A stretch of DNA of 64,000 bases from Cristatella mucedo (GCA_009760855.2 WPIO01000096.1:996501-1060500); one strand, 5' to 3'. Shown: positions 44,544 to 56,404, counted from the first letter of the stretch. Notes: generated by a model not told the origin, from the sequence alone. Numbers and translations are program-made.

Positions 44544-47500
44544 ATGTCGATCACAACGCGACAGCACACTCGGCTTGTAGCGAAGTTCCTCGAATATAAC
44601 TACGAGCTTAAAGATTTGATCGTCAACAGTAAGAATGGCAAGCTATTCTTCGCTCGCCGCCGGCCAGACGGCAGGGAAGCCTGCGCTAAAATTCTTCCAT
44701 ACTCTAAAGACGGGAAAACTAATAATCTTCAAACAGAAGTTGAAATTATGCGAGAGCTAAAGCACGAGAATATCACTGAATACTACTCGGACTTTACGTT
44801 CAACGGTGGTCGGGTAAGAGGTGCCTGACTGTGCAATCGCGTGCTGATCGCCTTCCTGGCAGCGACGCGAGCTTAAGCTTAAGCAGCCAGAGGGGGCGAA
44901 TGTGATGCCTCTTGAGTTTGTGAGTCCGGTCTCTACTGCTGTTTCATCCTGCGCTCACTTGCTAGCGTACTTACACGTTGTTCATCGGGGCGTGTCCACA
45001 GAACGTTAATAATTAAGCTCGTCTTTCGAAAGGCGCTCGGTGCGTTTCAAAGCTTCTACTTCTTGCTGCTGCCCAACTGACAGAAATAAATCTTGTCAGA
45101 CTCAAAATCTACCTGAGCGCGAGTGCGAGACAGACGTGGTCACATTTTGCTTTCGATAATATCGGAGCTCTTTTGCCTTCGAAGTTCTGTCGTCGTCAGC
45201 GCGCGTGCCTCTTTTCGGGCCGGGCGGGAATGGCTGCATAGGCGCTGAATGGCTGGGTACATGTACGCTTTCAATAGGGCGACGCCCTGGCGATTCGCTA
45301 TGAAGGCTGCAGGCCGCTGCATCTCTCTAGACCGAGCGGGCGCCTAGTGACGGATGTTCTCCTTGTCTTATGAACGCTTTCTTATACCATCTAGACCACG
45401 TGCCTAGTGATGGAGTTAAGCCAGCTCGGGGATCTGAAGGCGTACCGACGGATGCAGCCTGATAGACGAGTGCCGCGATTCGAAAGACGCGTTATCGCGA
45501 GACAGCTGGCAGCTGGCCTGAGCTACATGCACGCAATGCACGTTATACACGGGTGAGTGTGGCTCAAGACCGCGCTCGAACTTTACTTCCGGTCATGAGC
45601 TCGCGCGCTCACGCCCCGCACGGGCCGGAGTTAGTTGCTCTCCGGGTGCTCACGGGGCGCGCACAAACGCTTTTTTTATGACAGTGACGTCAAACCCGGG
45701 AACGTGCTCGTGTTCAGCGGACCCAAGGTGAAACTCTGCGACTTTGGCCTCGCCGAACGGTTCGTGCCTGGCGAAAAGAAGCGCGGATATAAGGGCACTC
45801 CGATTTACAACGCCCCGGAAATGCTGAGAGGCGAGGAGTACGAGCCTGTGCCGACCGACGTCTATTCGCTGGGAGTCCTTCTCTACGTAATAGTAAGTGA
45901 GCTCAGAGCAGATGGGAGACTCGAGCATCGATAATCGATGTGACTGACGATGTGACGAATCGATACGATCGATACGATAGATGTGACGAATCGATACGAT
46001 CGATACGATAGATGTGACGAATCGATACGATCGATGTGACTAATGATGTGACGAATCGATACGATCGATACGGTCGATATGATCAATACGATCGATACGA
46101 TCGATATGATTGATACGATCGATGTGACGAAGATCGTCCATTAGATAAACATCTGAAATATGGGGTACCTCAGGGCTCCGTGCTAGGTCCGGTTCTTTTC
46201 ACGGTGTATACTCTTGCTGATGTGATTGCCAAGCACAATCTAAGCTGTCACTTCTATGCAGATGACACTCAGTTGTACCTTTGCTTTGATCCCTCCCAGC
46301 CTTCGAGCACCTCGAATTCTCTCAACTCACTAGCTGCATGCATTGATGACATCCGCACATGGATGGCAGCAAATTTTCTAAAACTAAACGATGATAAAAC
46401 TAACTTACTAGTTATGGGCAAACCCAGTGTGATTCAGAGATTGGAAAGGCTGACGCTCAAAATCGGCTCTTCCAGCATATCTCCTGTTGAATCTGCACAA
46501 AATCTAGGTGTCATAGTCCAATTTGACTTTTCGTTAGACGACCGCATCAGCTCCACAATCAAGTCTGCCTACTTTCAGCTACAAAAAATTGCTAAAATTT
46601 GGGCTTGTTTATATAAGGAGTTCTAGGGGTCAGAGGACATTTCCCGCCAAGCCCCGCCATACTCCGGCCACGCCACCACTCGCCATCCCACTGAGCTAGG
46701 ATAATAACAATAATAGTAATAATAATAATAATGCACTTGATAAAGCGCCCTCAGAGAACTCAATCTCTTTCTAGGCGCTTTACATTTGTAATACGAGTTG
46801 CCAGCACGTTAGACCTCTTTGTAATATCACATTCGCCAGCAACAACAGGGGAACTAAACAAGTCTACATGGGAATGTCCTATATAAGGTAAACTACAGGG
46901 GCGCAAGACAGATGCAGCAAAGACAAATAAACGTGTTAGTTGGTCAGTCGGCTTCCGCAGTCCCACCGTTGTACCGACTCCGAATCCAACAGTGTGAGCG
47001 TACGCCGTAAAAGATCCGGCTAACTGAGTAACTGCTTGGCTAGTCGGAGTCGACGTCCATCACAGTCAAGAGCTTCCGCCGAAAGACGCCAACACACGGG
47101 GGAGAGTCAAGAACGCGCTATACGGGGAATTCGGAATATACAAGTCTCAACAACGAGCGAGCTATCCAGCTCCGCTCGGGCCTTGGGTACTCGTTCCCTT
47201 GCGTGCATCGCCGGAGCACGCCTGCACGAATCCAGGAGCATAACTCGTCGAGACCAGGAGCCTCCAACACCACTACTTGCTCGGCCAACTTCTCCTACCA
47301 AAGAGCCCCGGTGACCTCATGTCACCGAACATCCGGCCATGCGTAGGTCCAACCCCGGCCTAGGCGATGACCCTTACCACATGACAGCCGTCCTGTCCCA
47401 GCCAACCGCCTGGGTACAAGGATGCCGCATCTAAGTTGGTCCATGCATTTGTGACACCCGTCGTGATTTCTGTAACTTACTGCTTGCTGGCCTAACGGCC

Positions 47501-48334
47501 TGTGCAATCAGGTGCTTACAACTGGTGCAAGACTCTGCAGCTAGGCTTGTCTGTCATGAGCGTAGCAGTTGCCACATCACACCTTTCCAGTCAAACTGCA
47601 CTGGCTACCAGTCAAGCAACGGATCGGCTTCAAGGCTTTGTCGCTCACATTCTAGTCATTTCATTCTTTGGCTACAGCCTACCTATAAGATCTACTCCCC
47701 CACCAGGCCAAGCGTCGTACCACTCACTTTTCGGAAACGAAGTGTTTACCTATACCTCGTACAAACCTCAAATTTTTTGGAAACATTGCATTTAGCTCGC
47801 ATGCTCGTAAAGCCTGGAAATCACTCCCGAATTGCATCACGATCTCCCTGACTTGACCACATTTAAAAAGAAATTAATGCATGGGATTCGCCCTTCACAT
47901 GCTTATGCGTGTTGACACTGTTGCATGCTGCCACTAAGCACACTTGCATGCTGACCTAGTGCATACCACCCCTAATCATGTTATTCATGTTGTTTATCAA
48001 GCATGATACCACTCGCCATTCGATCTCGGTTCCTATGCAAGAAATTTAAAGCGCCTATAAGAGAGTACTCCAAAGTTGCTTTATAAAGTGTATTATTATT
48101 ATTGTTATTATTAGACTCGTCCAGGAAACCAGCTCTGTTTCGTTTAAGGCAAGTGGATTTCTTCCCCAGCTGGAGCCAGCGGATGGATTAATGGAGTTCA
48201 AGAGAAGCCTGGCAAAGCTCCAAGATAGCGACGACTTCGAGCGTCTAATCATAGCCCGACTGATGGAGCCAGAGGCCAAAAACAGAATCACCCTTGATTG
48301 CCTCCTGGTCCATCCCTACTATCTGGATAAATGA
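44544..48334 (+). CDS. Ser/Thr-type protein kinase, four exons, 281 aa
   Basis: Exons are 44544-44813, 45395-45552, 45685-45892 and 48125-48334; intron phases are 0, 2, 0, all GT-AG, with one open frame throughout. The product is essentially a bare kinase domain that transfers phosphate from ATP to protein. Visible motifs are ACAKIL with Lys49 (ATP), [14 protein letters not shown] with Glu65 (helix C), hinge [10 protein letters not shown] (95-104), catalytic loop HGDVKPGN with Asp144 and Asn149, DFG at 162-164, [11 protein letters not shown] with the APE triplet at 186-188, DVYSLGV with Asp201, and Arg266 in NRIT. Oddities: the Gly-rich loop is replaced by [10 protein letters not shown], and HRD is HGD, so this is a non-RD kinase probably not controlled by classical activation-loop phosphorylation. 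Helix C resembles Aurora-like kinases, but the group is not certain. The start ATG at 44544 is the first in frame after a stop at 44490; an upstream exon (43758) is an alternative. Intron 3 is full of retroelement sequence. Confidence 0.88.
45925..46130. repeat. CGATACGAT / GATGTGACGAAT minisatellite in kinase intron 3
   Basis: Units of cgatcgatacgata and gatgtgacgaatcgatacga alternate over about 200 bp. The array starts 35 bp after the donor of exon 3 and ends just before the LINE fragment. Confidence 0.9.
46141..46626 (+). mobile_element. LINE reverse-transcriptase fragment, motifs B and C
   Basis: Encodes [18 protein letters not shown] (motif B region), [20 protein letters not shown] with the catalytic YADD at 46255-46266, then [20 protein letters not shown] and [18 protein letters not shown]. 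These are typical CR1/L2-clade RT features. The frame is intact over about 150 codons, so the copy is relatively young. It is 5' truncated and its 3' continuation resumes at about 47430 after nested insertions. Confidence 0.92.
46690..46786 (-). mobile_element. LINE 3' tail nested in another LINE
   Basis: (AAT)n, tgcacttgataaagcgccct, cagagaactcaatctctttc, taggcgctttacatt in minus orientation. It interrupts the + oriented LINE between 46626 and 47430. Confidence 0.85.
46787..46991 (+). mobile_element. possible solo LTR
   Basis: This 205-bp stretch begins TGTAATACGAG and ends GAATCCAACA (TG...CA). It has a TATA-like box (cctatataaggta, about 46877-46889) and AAATAAACGTG, a possible polyadenylation signal, near its 3' half. 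No target duplication, primer-binding site or second LTR was found, so this is a shape-based guess. Confidence 0.3.
46992..47425. other. insert of unknown origin within LINE
   Basis: GC-rich sequence between the LTR-like unit and the resumption of the LINE. Frames are open for 60-90 codons on both strands, without motifs. Confidence 0.35.
47430..48113 (+). mobile_element. LINE ORF2 C-terminus and 3' end (continuation)
   Basis: Reads LVHAFVT, then [32 protein letters not shown] in shifted frames, [20 protein letters not shown]-like sequence, the 3' UTR (catgttgtttatcaagcatg) and a final (ATT)n at 48090-48113. Frameshifts are frequent. The tail ends 11 bp upstream of kinase exon 4. Confidence 0.88.
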
Positions 48335-48529
48335 AAGAAGGCAGAGGGATTGAGGCGACATGCAAACGAAAAGAGGCCGTCGACTGACCTCCGCTCGCTT
48401 CCGCTTCCGTTCGCTCCTTCGATGCTCTATGCTAACATTAAAATGTACCGGCAAACATTCACTGCACGACTGGATGTAATTTCATTAGCTACTGCTCGTA
48501 AAGACTGAAGCGATGCTTCTAGAGCCCGC

Positions 48530-49160
<631 letters not shown>

Positions 49161-49241
49161 CCTCTGGTAAAGTTCAGCTCTCGAACAGGCCGTCAAAGGT
49201 CAAGACCTCTCTCTGAGGCTAAACGTCCGTCCGGCGACGCA

Positions 49242-49529
49242 ATGGAGCGCATCTCGCCTGTCGGTAAGAGCGCGTCACCGAAGTCCCGTCTTGCCGAAGC
49301 GAATCAGTGCGCCACTTTAAAGAAGAAAGGAACAGACGTCATCGAAGTTCGCGAGGAAAAGACGCACGAGACGCGGCAGTGCAGGCCTCCGGGCGCTCTC
49401 TGCACGAGGTCGGCTGCGTACGAATGGGTGGGGCGTGCGGCCGGTGACCTTTCACCTTCGGATGGCGACGCTCGCCGGCGAGCTACGGCGGATTGGCCGG
49501 ATCGGCGGGTGTTCGTACGACAACCCTAG
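49242..49529 (+). CDS. candidate ORF or first exon, 95 residues, unidentified
   Basis: The ATG is in good context (gacgcaATGG). The frame gives MERISPVGKSASPKSRLAEA, then TLKKKGTDVIEVREEKTHET, then ALCTRSAAYEWVGRAAGDLS, to TAG at 49527. An early donor (CCTGTCG|GTAAGA, 49264) could instead make this a short first exon MERISPV. Upstream, an acceptor-like site (ctctggtaaagttcag, 49182) follows the long CT tract and keeps the same frame open. No domain is recognised. Confidence 0.33.
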   Translation: MERISPVGKSASPKSRLAEANQCATLKKKGTDVIEVREEKTHETRQCRPPGALCTRSAAYEWVGRAAGDLSPSDGDARRRATADWPDRRVFVRQP

Positions 49530-50800
49530 ACGACTGGCCAATCGCCAGCGCCGCCGACTCCCCTCGATCTAACGGTCGGTCCGTCGGCCACCTTACCGTC
49601 GCGTCGGGCACGTTGAAGGGTAAGGGCTCGCGGGCGCGATGGCGGCACCATGTAGAACGAAACCCCGCCCCCCAACGAGCGACTTTCGCGGTGTCGGCGA
49701 CAACGGCTGCATTGTTTACAGGCAACACAAGCGAGCGAGCGTACGTGTGGTGTAGCAGCAGCAGCAGCAGTACACAGCCGTCGCGTACACAGCTCCGGAG
49801 CGCCAGTAGATTGGAGAAAAGCATGACTAGCGTGCTTACGACCTTAACAACAGCAACAGCCTCTAGGAATGCATTTGCGCTTCTTAGCCTGAAGGCGACT
49901 ATTGGCTACATTAACTAAAAAGCTCGCCAAGATTGCATTAATTTTTAGCAGCTCGATTCTTTAACGACCAACAGGTGTGGGCTTTTACAGCAGAGCTCTT
50001 GCTCATGCGTTGCCATGCCACGAAATGGCGCTCGCAGGCCAGAACGCCAGCGCCATTTGCCATCTTGCAAATGGACGCGAAAAAGCGTGAAAGCTTCGCC
50101 GTACACGCGCTTCGGCCGAGAACTCGGAGAGCGCGCGCCTGCCGAACGTACGTGCGAGTGCGTTTTAGAAACGGATGCGCTGGTTGGTTCTGTTTGACTC
50201 GGAGAATATGGCCGCCCGAGCATGGCGATTACACGGAGGAGTTCGAGGACGACGAGGTCAAGGCTATCAAGCTTAGGCACCGCCCAGATGCTCTCCATTC
50301 GCTCGGTCGCGCGCGGAATTGCGTGCGCTCGTCGCACTATCGTCCGACGATAGCGCAGCAGCGCAGCGGCAGGCGGCTGCCCCGCGCGCTGCGGCCACAG
50401 CCGCTTTACCGCAGCGCGCGACGACGAATGAACCGCTTCTTCCAATTGCCAGCAAGAAACGATTAGTCGCGACGCTGCGAGCTCGTCCGCCGCACGCGAG
50501 CGCGTCGCGACAGGACGCGCCGGCGCGACGTGCGGCGGCGAGGACGGCTGCGCGAGGCGACCGACGATACTGCGAGACTGCGAGTCTCCGAAGCAGCAGA
50601 CAAGCCGCCGCCGCCGCCGCTGCTGTCACTGCTGAACTTGTGCGGCAGCGCTTGTGCGTAGAGAGCAGAGCCAGCTCACTTACTGCTACGAGTGCAGTGC
50701 CGACAGCAGTCTTCCCGATATGGTCGCTAGCGTCTGCTAATGTTTACATCAAGTATTCGCGTTTTGAAAAATGCATGCTCCGTTTCTAGCTTCTCCCAAA
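49530..50800. other. GC-rich coding-like block, strand undecided
   Basis: Plus frames include PEHGDYTEEFEDDEVKAIKL (about 50213-50275) and ALVALSSDDSAAAQRQAAAP. The minus strand is open for over 150 codons across 50273-50770, with GTA GCA|GTAAGT donor-like sequence at about 50680. Stop-poor composition makes all of these weak. I could not build a consistent gene. Confidence 0.25.
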
Positions 50801-51112
50801 AAACTTCTAAATAAAATAACGAAGCGAAAAACAAAAAAGCACTAAACTAAAAACGAAAAGCACTAAACTCCAAAACTTAAACCCAAAACATCAAATACAA
50901 AACTGAAAAATCTTACCGCAGCCCTACCGCGTAAACTCAAAAACGCACAAAAACCCTAAGCACTGCAGCCATAATCATGAGCCCTGAGCTACAAAGGACG
51001 GCTCTAAAACTCATTTGTTCAGCGCAAATATAGGCAGGCGCTGGCGGCTACCATGTTGAGCAGCCTGCCGTGGGCACTTGGCCTGCCGCAGAGGGCGAGC
51101 TGGCTCGGTGCA

Positions 51113-52037
51113 CTAACGACGCCGGATCAGTTGCACTGCTATCCAGCTGCCGCACGTAAAGGCCTCTCGCGCGAGGCCGCGAGGCCAGTCTACGCACCCG
51201 CGGCAGACTAACGCTGGATGTCCGCTGGCGTGCGAGCGCGCGAGTGCGTGCCCTCGCCAGCCAGCGCTCGCGGGCGCGCTACCCGGAGAGGCGAGCTCGC
51301 GGTTACGCGTTGCGGCCATGCTTTCCGCTTCCGGCCGCGCGCCGCCGCCGTCGTACCGCCAACTCTGAGTGGGTGGCCGTTGGAGCTGCCCCCGATTCTG
51401 TCCGCTCAGCCGGCGCATTCTACTTGCCGCAGCCGGCGCCCCATCCGCCGACGCAGCGCGCGCTGCGGCGCCCGTCGGTCGACCGGATGCGGTCGCATCC
51501 GCTCGCAAAGCGGAAGCGAGCCCGCGGGTTAGCGCTGAGCGCACGCGCGCCCATTCGCGCCTCCGGTCGACGGGCGGCGATGGCGACGGCGATGACGACG
51601 CGCATTCTGCGGCCAATGCATTCTGCGGCCAATGCATGCGAGTTTCCGCGGCGGCGGCGACCTCTCGCGGCGCCACCGACCGTCGGATGGCGGCGGCGGC
51701 GGCGGCTCGTCTGCCGCCCGTTCGCCCTCTGACCGAAGCTCGGGGCGCACCTGCAGCTCTGGGCGCTGGCGATCCGCTCTCGCCTCGGCTGCTGCTCCGT
51801 CGCCGCTGACTCGAGAGAAGCTTAGGTGCCGCTTTCGACGTGCCATTCGAATTCGGCAGCTTCACTGTGTAATGCTTTGAAGTATTTCCGCAGTTTGACT
51901 CAATACTATCGCGAACGACTCTTTTATTTCCTTCGCCACAGCACGCAGCGGCTTCCGCCGTCGCGTGCTGTGCAACCGCGTTCCCTCGGAGCCTCCACGC
52001 TACGCGACGACGGTTTGATAGTGCGTGCCCTCACGAA
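51113..52037 (-). CDS. long minus-strand open frame, unproven
   Basis: The frame is open for about 308 codons, without an ATG in the first 130. It reads TSKHYTVKLPNSNGTSKAAP, RRRSSSRGESGSPAPRAAGA, then RMHWPQNALAAECASSSPSP. It is Ser/Arg/Ala-rich and low-complexity, with GC-ending third positions. In DNA this GC-rich, long frames arise by chance, and the plus strand is also open for about 160 codons. It could be part of an SR-like disordered protein. Confidence 0.25.
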
Positions 52038-52319
52038 ACGCTTAGCGCCGCATCGCCTACGGACTGCGGCCGCCAGACAAGGTCACTGAGGGTCGTTGCA
52101 TAAGCATAAGCGCGAGCGCCGCAGCGTAGCAACGCGGAAAGGAATTTCCGGCGGATAGAATCCTGGTTGACTAGAGCGACATCTAGCCCCCAGCCGATCT
52201 CAGCGTTCGTGCACGAGAGCGAGACGTGGACGGGCGTTAGTAGAGGCAGCTATTTTGTGCCGCGGAGCTACGAATGAACGGCCTGGAATTTGAGCTTCGC
52301 GCCAAGAACGCAACTTTAT

Positions 52320-52500
52320 TTCACTGGGCCGCGATAGCCCAGGAGGTAAGGTGCTCGCTCTTCAAGACAGAAGTGCTGGGTTCGAATCGTGCAGTTGGGT
52401 GATTCTTTATCGCCAATTGCAAGGCGGTGGCGATAGCTGATAAGGCTCTTCTAACGCCATATAAATGAGGCCGTTAAATCAGCCAAGACTTTTTTTTTAT
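52320..52500 (+). mobile_element. tRNA-derived SINE, family 1, best copy
   Basis: A box TAGCCCAGGAGG and B box GGTTCGAATC both fit RNA polymerase III consensus. The body carries GGTGGCGATAGCTGATAAGG, CTCTTCTAACGCCATATAAA and TGAGGCCGTTAAATCAGCC, and a poly-T-rich end. The spacing of the boxes (about 40 bp) is that of a tRNA gene, but no cloverleaf can be closed, so it is a SINE rather than a tRNA. Confidence 0.85.
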
Positions 52501-53395
52501 TCCTATTAGCCACTTTGAGCCCAGTCTACTAATTCTCCCGGAGAGACGCTTTAAATGGAAGATACATATCAATACTTGGCATGGCTATTTAGAAGTTAAG
52601 ATAGCTGATATCTCGTAGCCATCACTTGTTGCACATTAATGCAGCGTAGCGAGACACTGAGCGCTGAATGAGACTCGACATTTCGGATGTAACTGCGGTA
52701 TACACTGCTGTGGACAGCGTATACGGTACACACGCGGCGTATAGAGTACATGCCGGCGGTATATGGGTATGTATAGCGAGACGTCGTGCGCTAGACTCGC
52801 TCTTATATTTAGGCTGAATGCCACGAACATCGCTCGTCCGGCGTCCTCGACCTAACTCCCGGGCCTTTGCCACCCGTTACTTATATATCACTGTCATAAA
52901 TCACAACAGGCCATAAGGCAACGACAGCCATAATCTTAAAATGGCCACAACCTGCGTGGATGCCAGTGCGTTGGCTGGCTGCGAAGATGCCCGAATGCCG
53001 AATAGATTCGCGAGAGTTGGCTCAACTCGCTGGCTTCGGTCAATGCGAACCCGACCGTCGCTAGCGGTAACGCGAAGGCGGCGTTCGACCGCTGCCGCTG
53101 CTCGCCGCCGCAGCCTTTAGGAAGCGACAAAGCGGCGCAGCCCTGCTGAGGATCGAGCGTCCAGAGGGCGCCGCGTGGATGGGCGGCGCTGACTCGCGCT
53201 CGGCCGCCTACGCTTACGGGGTTACACGTGGGGTCCGGCACGCAGCCACTCTTGATGACTGCGTACCTACGATAGGCGCGCTTTGAGCTGAGGGCCCTCT
53301 CTGATTGGTCAGCAGCCAACGTCAGACGCAGGGTTACGTTCGCGTCATAAGAAGCTGCATTCGGCGCCACGACGCTCCAGCGTCCCGTATATTTG
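52501..53395. other. intergenic, no gene supported
   Basis: The minus ORF at 52936-53370 (144 codons) is open in GC-rich sequence but has no motif. Tandem GTATACGGTACACAC-like steps occur at 52695-52770. Confidence 0.3.
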
Positions 53396-53439
53396 AAAGC
53401 ACCAGAAACAGATGCGCGAGAGCAGGAGTAGAGCTAAAA

Positions 53440-53947
53440 AAAAATTAAAAAAAAAGAGCGGTGGAGATGGGGAGGGTGACGGGCAGAGGGGGAGAGAGGG
53501 ATGATAGAGAGAAAGAGTGAGAGAGAGACAGAGGGGGAGCAAGGGAAAGGTGGAGAGTGGTGGTAGAGAGAAAATAGAGACATTACGAAGGGGAGAGAAA
53601 CATTGAGTGCGAGAGAGGAGAAATAAAGAGAGGAGAGAGAAAGAGTGGGAGAGAGAAAGAGTGGGAGAGAGGTGGCGAGGGAAAGTTGACGAGAGGGGAG
53701 AGAGAGAAACAGGTGGAGATAGGAGGTAGAAAAAGGAAAAGGGGAGAGAAAGGAAAAGGAGAAATAGGGAGATGGGAAGAGCGATAGGGTGAGCCACAGA
53801 GAGAGGGAGAGTACGAGAGAGAGTATGAGCGAGAGAGAGAGTACGAGGGAGAGTGAGCGAGTGAGCCATAGACTGAAAGAGAGGGTGAGTATGAGAGAGA
53901 AAAAGAGAGGGAGGGAGGGAGGAAGAGTATGAGAGAGAGGTAAAGTA

Positions 53948-53979
<32 letters not shown>

Positions 53980-54083
53980 AGAGTATGAGAGAGAGGTAAA
54001 GTAAGAGAAGGAGAGAGAGAGGAAAAGTTTGCGAGAGAGAGAGAGAGAGAGAGAGAAGAGCGTAAGAAGAGAGGGAGGAAAGG

Positions 54084-54114
<31 letters not shown>

Positions 54115-54120
54115 GGTAAG
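53440..54120. repeat. about 680-bp purine (GA) tract
   Basis: Almost all A and G on the plus strand, with gagagagag runs and ggtggagag, gtgagcgag and gagtatgag variants. The minus-strand Ser-Leu frames of 228-267 codons are artefacts. A tract of this kind can form triplex (H-DNA). Confidence 0.93.
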
Positions 54121-54574
54121 AGACTCCAGGGCGATACCACCTCGACAACCTGCAACAAATCAGTGGGGAGATCGAAAGTATGGAATATTAAAGTACGATC
54201 GGAACATGTCATGGATTTCTTCAATTCGAGAGCGGGTGGCAACGGGCAAAGAGCGAAACATGAAGTCATTGCAAGAGGTGACGAAGCACATCCCTTTTCA
54301 TAAGGTGACGCTGGGACTGCAAGCAGAGAGCTATAGCCGCAGCTCAGCCTCTGCTTTCAAAATATAAAGAGCGAGTAGCACTTGGCAGCCGTCAGGCTTA
54401 GTAAATTTAACTTATAACTTTGACTCCTAAAGGCTGTCACTGACGTGCTGTAGCGACTTCAGAAATTCAAGTCCGTCGCCACGGAACACAGGGTGGCACG
54501 CAATGGCTGCTGGTCCTTGCCAGACGCTTTACTATTGGCGCTGGTGCAGCTGATGCCTCGAATATATTGATAAA

Positions 54575-54765
54575 ATAAATACTAGCTGATTTAACAGCTT
54601 CTTTTGTGCATTGGCAGGACTGCCTCATAAGGCCATTGCCACCGCTTGCAGCGGCAATAAAGGATCGCCCACCAAAGATTCGAAACCACGACCTCTTGAC
54701 CGATATCGTGAAAAGCAAACTACTTGCCTAGTGAACCATTCCGGCTCACCAAGCACGGTTGAACA
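54575..54765 (-). mobile_element. tRNA-derived SINE, family 1
   Basis: On minus: GGAATGGTTCACTAGGCAAG (A box region), TTTTCACGATATCGGTCAAG, GTGGTTTCGAATC (B box), TTGCCGCTGCAAGCGGTGGC, then GCTGTTAAATCAGCTAG and TATTTATT. Confidence 0.82.
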
Positions 54766-56226
54766 GTCGTAGACGCTTCGCCGACGCATGCAGGCAGTCG
54801 GCCGACAGTAGCACAGCACAGCAGCAGTCACGAGCTCCCTCCTCCGTACAGTAATATAGCGGTTCCATTCATAAATATAGGGATCATGTCGTTAACGCAG
54901 AGTAATCTACTCAGCAGCCACAGAGGCTGCATCTGTTCAGAAAACCAATCACTTCAAAGCTTACAGTAGAACTCTTTAGGACTGACAAACTATTATTTCG
55001 GATGTCCCGCTAAACCTTGTAAGCTACAGATTACGACATATCTGGCTTCTGTACGTTATAATTCAGGATCAGCCAATGAGCTCTGTGGCTGCCATTACCT
55101 AGCTGGACGCGTCTTGCCAGCACGTCACGGCGATGTTTTTTTAACGACCGATTACATCGGGTCAGTCAATAGCAATCTCAGCACATTGGGAAGCTGTCAT
55201 CGGAGTGGGGGCAGGATTTCTCGCTGATCCATTTACCATGTACATATTCCCCCAACCAAACATTCGCAGTGCCTTCACAACGCCTGCGACGGCACTGGCT
55301 GCCGAAAAGGTTTCTCAAAACTCCCCATGCGGGTCACAAGACCAGGAAAATACGCTTAGTCATTGAAGACAATACAATCATTCTCTTCTGTCGAAGACAT
55401 GCAACACGGCCGGCGCCAAGCACTATTTCCCAGCATAATCAAGGGGCTGTTCTGAACAAAAGTCAGTCCTAACCACAAAAACCAAATGACCCCAGTTGCT
55501 GGTGGACTTGAGTAGTTTTGGTTTCCGCCACCTGACGCTTTGTCATAGCAAGAGCAAAGGGTGATCTTTTGTGGTAATATCTCTGCTCCATAAGAAAAAC
55601 CCAGACAGGAATTTTGGAGCCGGCACCGGTCACAGGCAGTGGACTAAGGACATGAGCTAACGGAATCGTGATGCACCGCTATAAGTAAACTTGTCAAGAT
55701 GAGGCCACTGGAATAGGAAGTACAGCGCCTCAGCAGCCCTCGACAAAACTGGAGCTCTGTTTACTCATTTGCCTTCTCGAGCCGACAGGCCTCAGCCAAG
55801 TCTAATACCTGGGCCATAACCTGGAAAACCCACAAAGTTGATGCGTTGCTGTGCATCCAATGCGTCAGAGCATTCGTGAGCTATGAGCAGCGTTAACATT
55901 TCTTTGGGTAGAAAGAATGGGAAAGCATGCATGCATATACGCACATACCGACATGTCCACTAAGCAGCAGCAGTTCACGCCCAGTCATAGATATATCACA
56001 CCAATTGGAGAGAGCGAGCAGCTCGTCGCAACACGCACGCATACTCCAGCAGTTTTATTTTTTCCAAACAGGTATGGCAGAATGACGTAACCAGCACGAT
56101 CTACGCTGGTCACACAATCACAAAGGCGAACAGCTCAACAATGGCAAGCTAGCCGACGGTGGTGCTACCTGGTGGCACCGGGCGGTCAGCCTCGTCTGCC
56201 GGGCGGTCTGCCTCGGCCACCACGGA
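54766..56226. other. intergenic, no gene supported
   Basis: Mixed composition with stops in all frames. It may contain decayed transposon sequence; no motif was recognised. Confidence 0.35.
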
Positions 56227-56404
56227 CTACAAAGCAAGAGGCCAAAAGGAGCTGTCTTTGACCCAAAGAGCTTCAAGTAGGCCGTCTAGCTCGGCGTCGG
56301 GGAATCGGTCGATGAACGACTGCACCACACCAGCCGCTGACGCCTCGTACTCGACCAGATCGACCGTTTCTGCTTCCGGGCCTACGACGTAGTCAAGATT
56401 CACG
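56227..56404 (-). CDS. probable terminal exon, unidentified acidic protein
   Basis: On the minus strand the frame VNLDYVVGPEAETVDLVEYE ASAAGVVQSFIDRFPDAELD GLLEALWVKDSSFWPLAL runs to a TAG at 56227-56229. It is acidic, has amphipathic-helix spacing, and reads like a folded domain end. The frame is closed by TGA just upstream, so the exon must start at an AG near 56405 or 56412, after the pyrimidine-rich stretch gttgcttcttggtttgctgacgctttt region. The overlapping plus ORF is Ser-rich and less likely. The upstream exon was not found. Confidence 0.5.

Noticed and set aside
45320-45360. Earlier acceptor for kinase exon 2 (ctctctag followed by accgagcgggcgcc)
   Set aside because: It resembles the real exon start (a small local duplication) but leads out of frame; 45395 keeps phase 0 and gives VMEL.
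48111-48114. Kinase exon 4 acceptor directly at the ATT tail (ttattattag)
   Set aside because: It gives the wrong phase and an immediate TAA; the AG at 48123-48124 keeps the frame.
52320-52400. tRNA gene
   Set aside because: A and B boxes are good, but the acceptor, D and anticodon arms do not pair and related copies carry a common 3' body, so it is a SINE.
53345-54269. Two long minus-strand Ser/Leu/Pro frames
   Set aside because: They are the complement of a GA-rich purine tract, with no non-repeat sequence or splice support.
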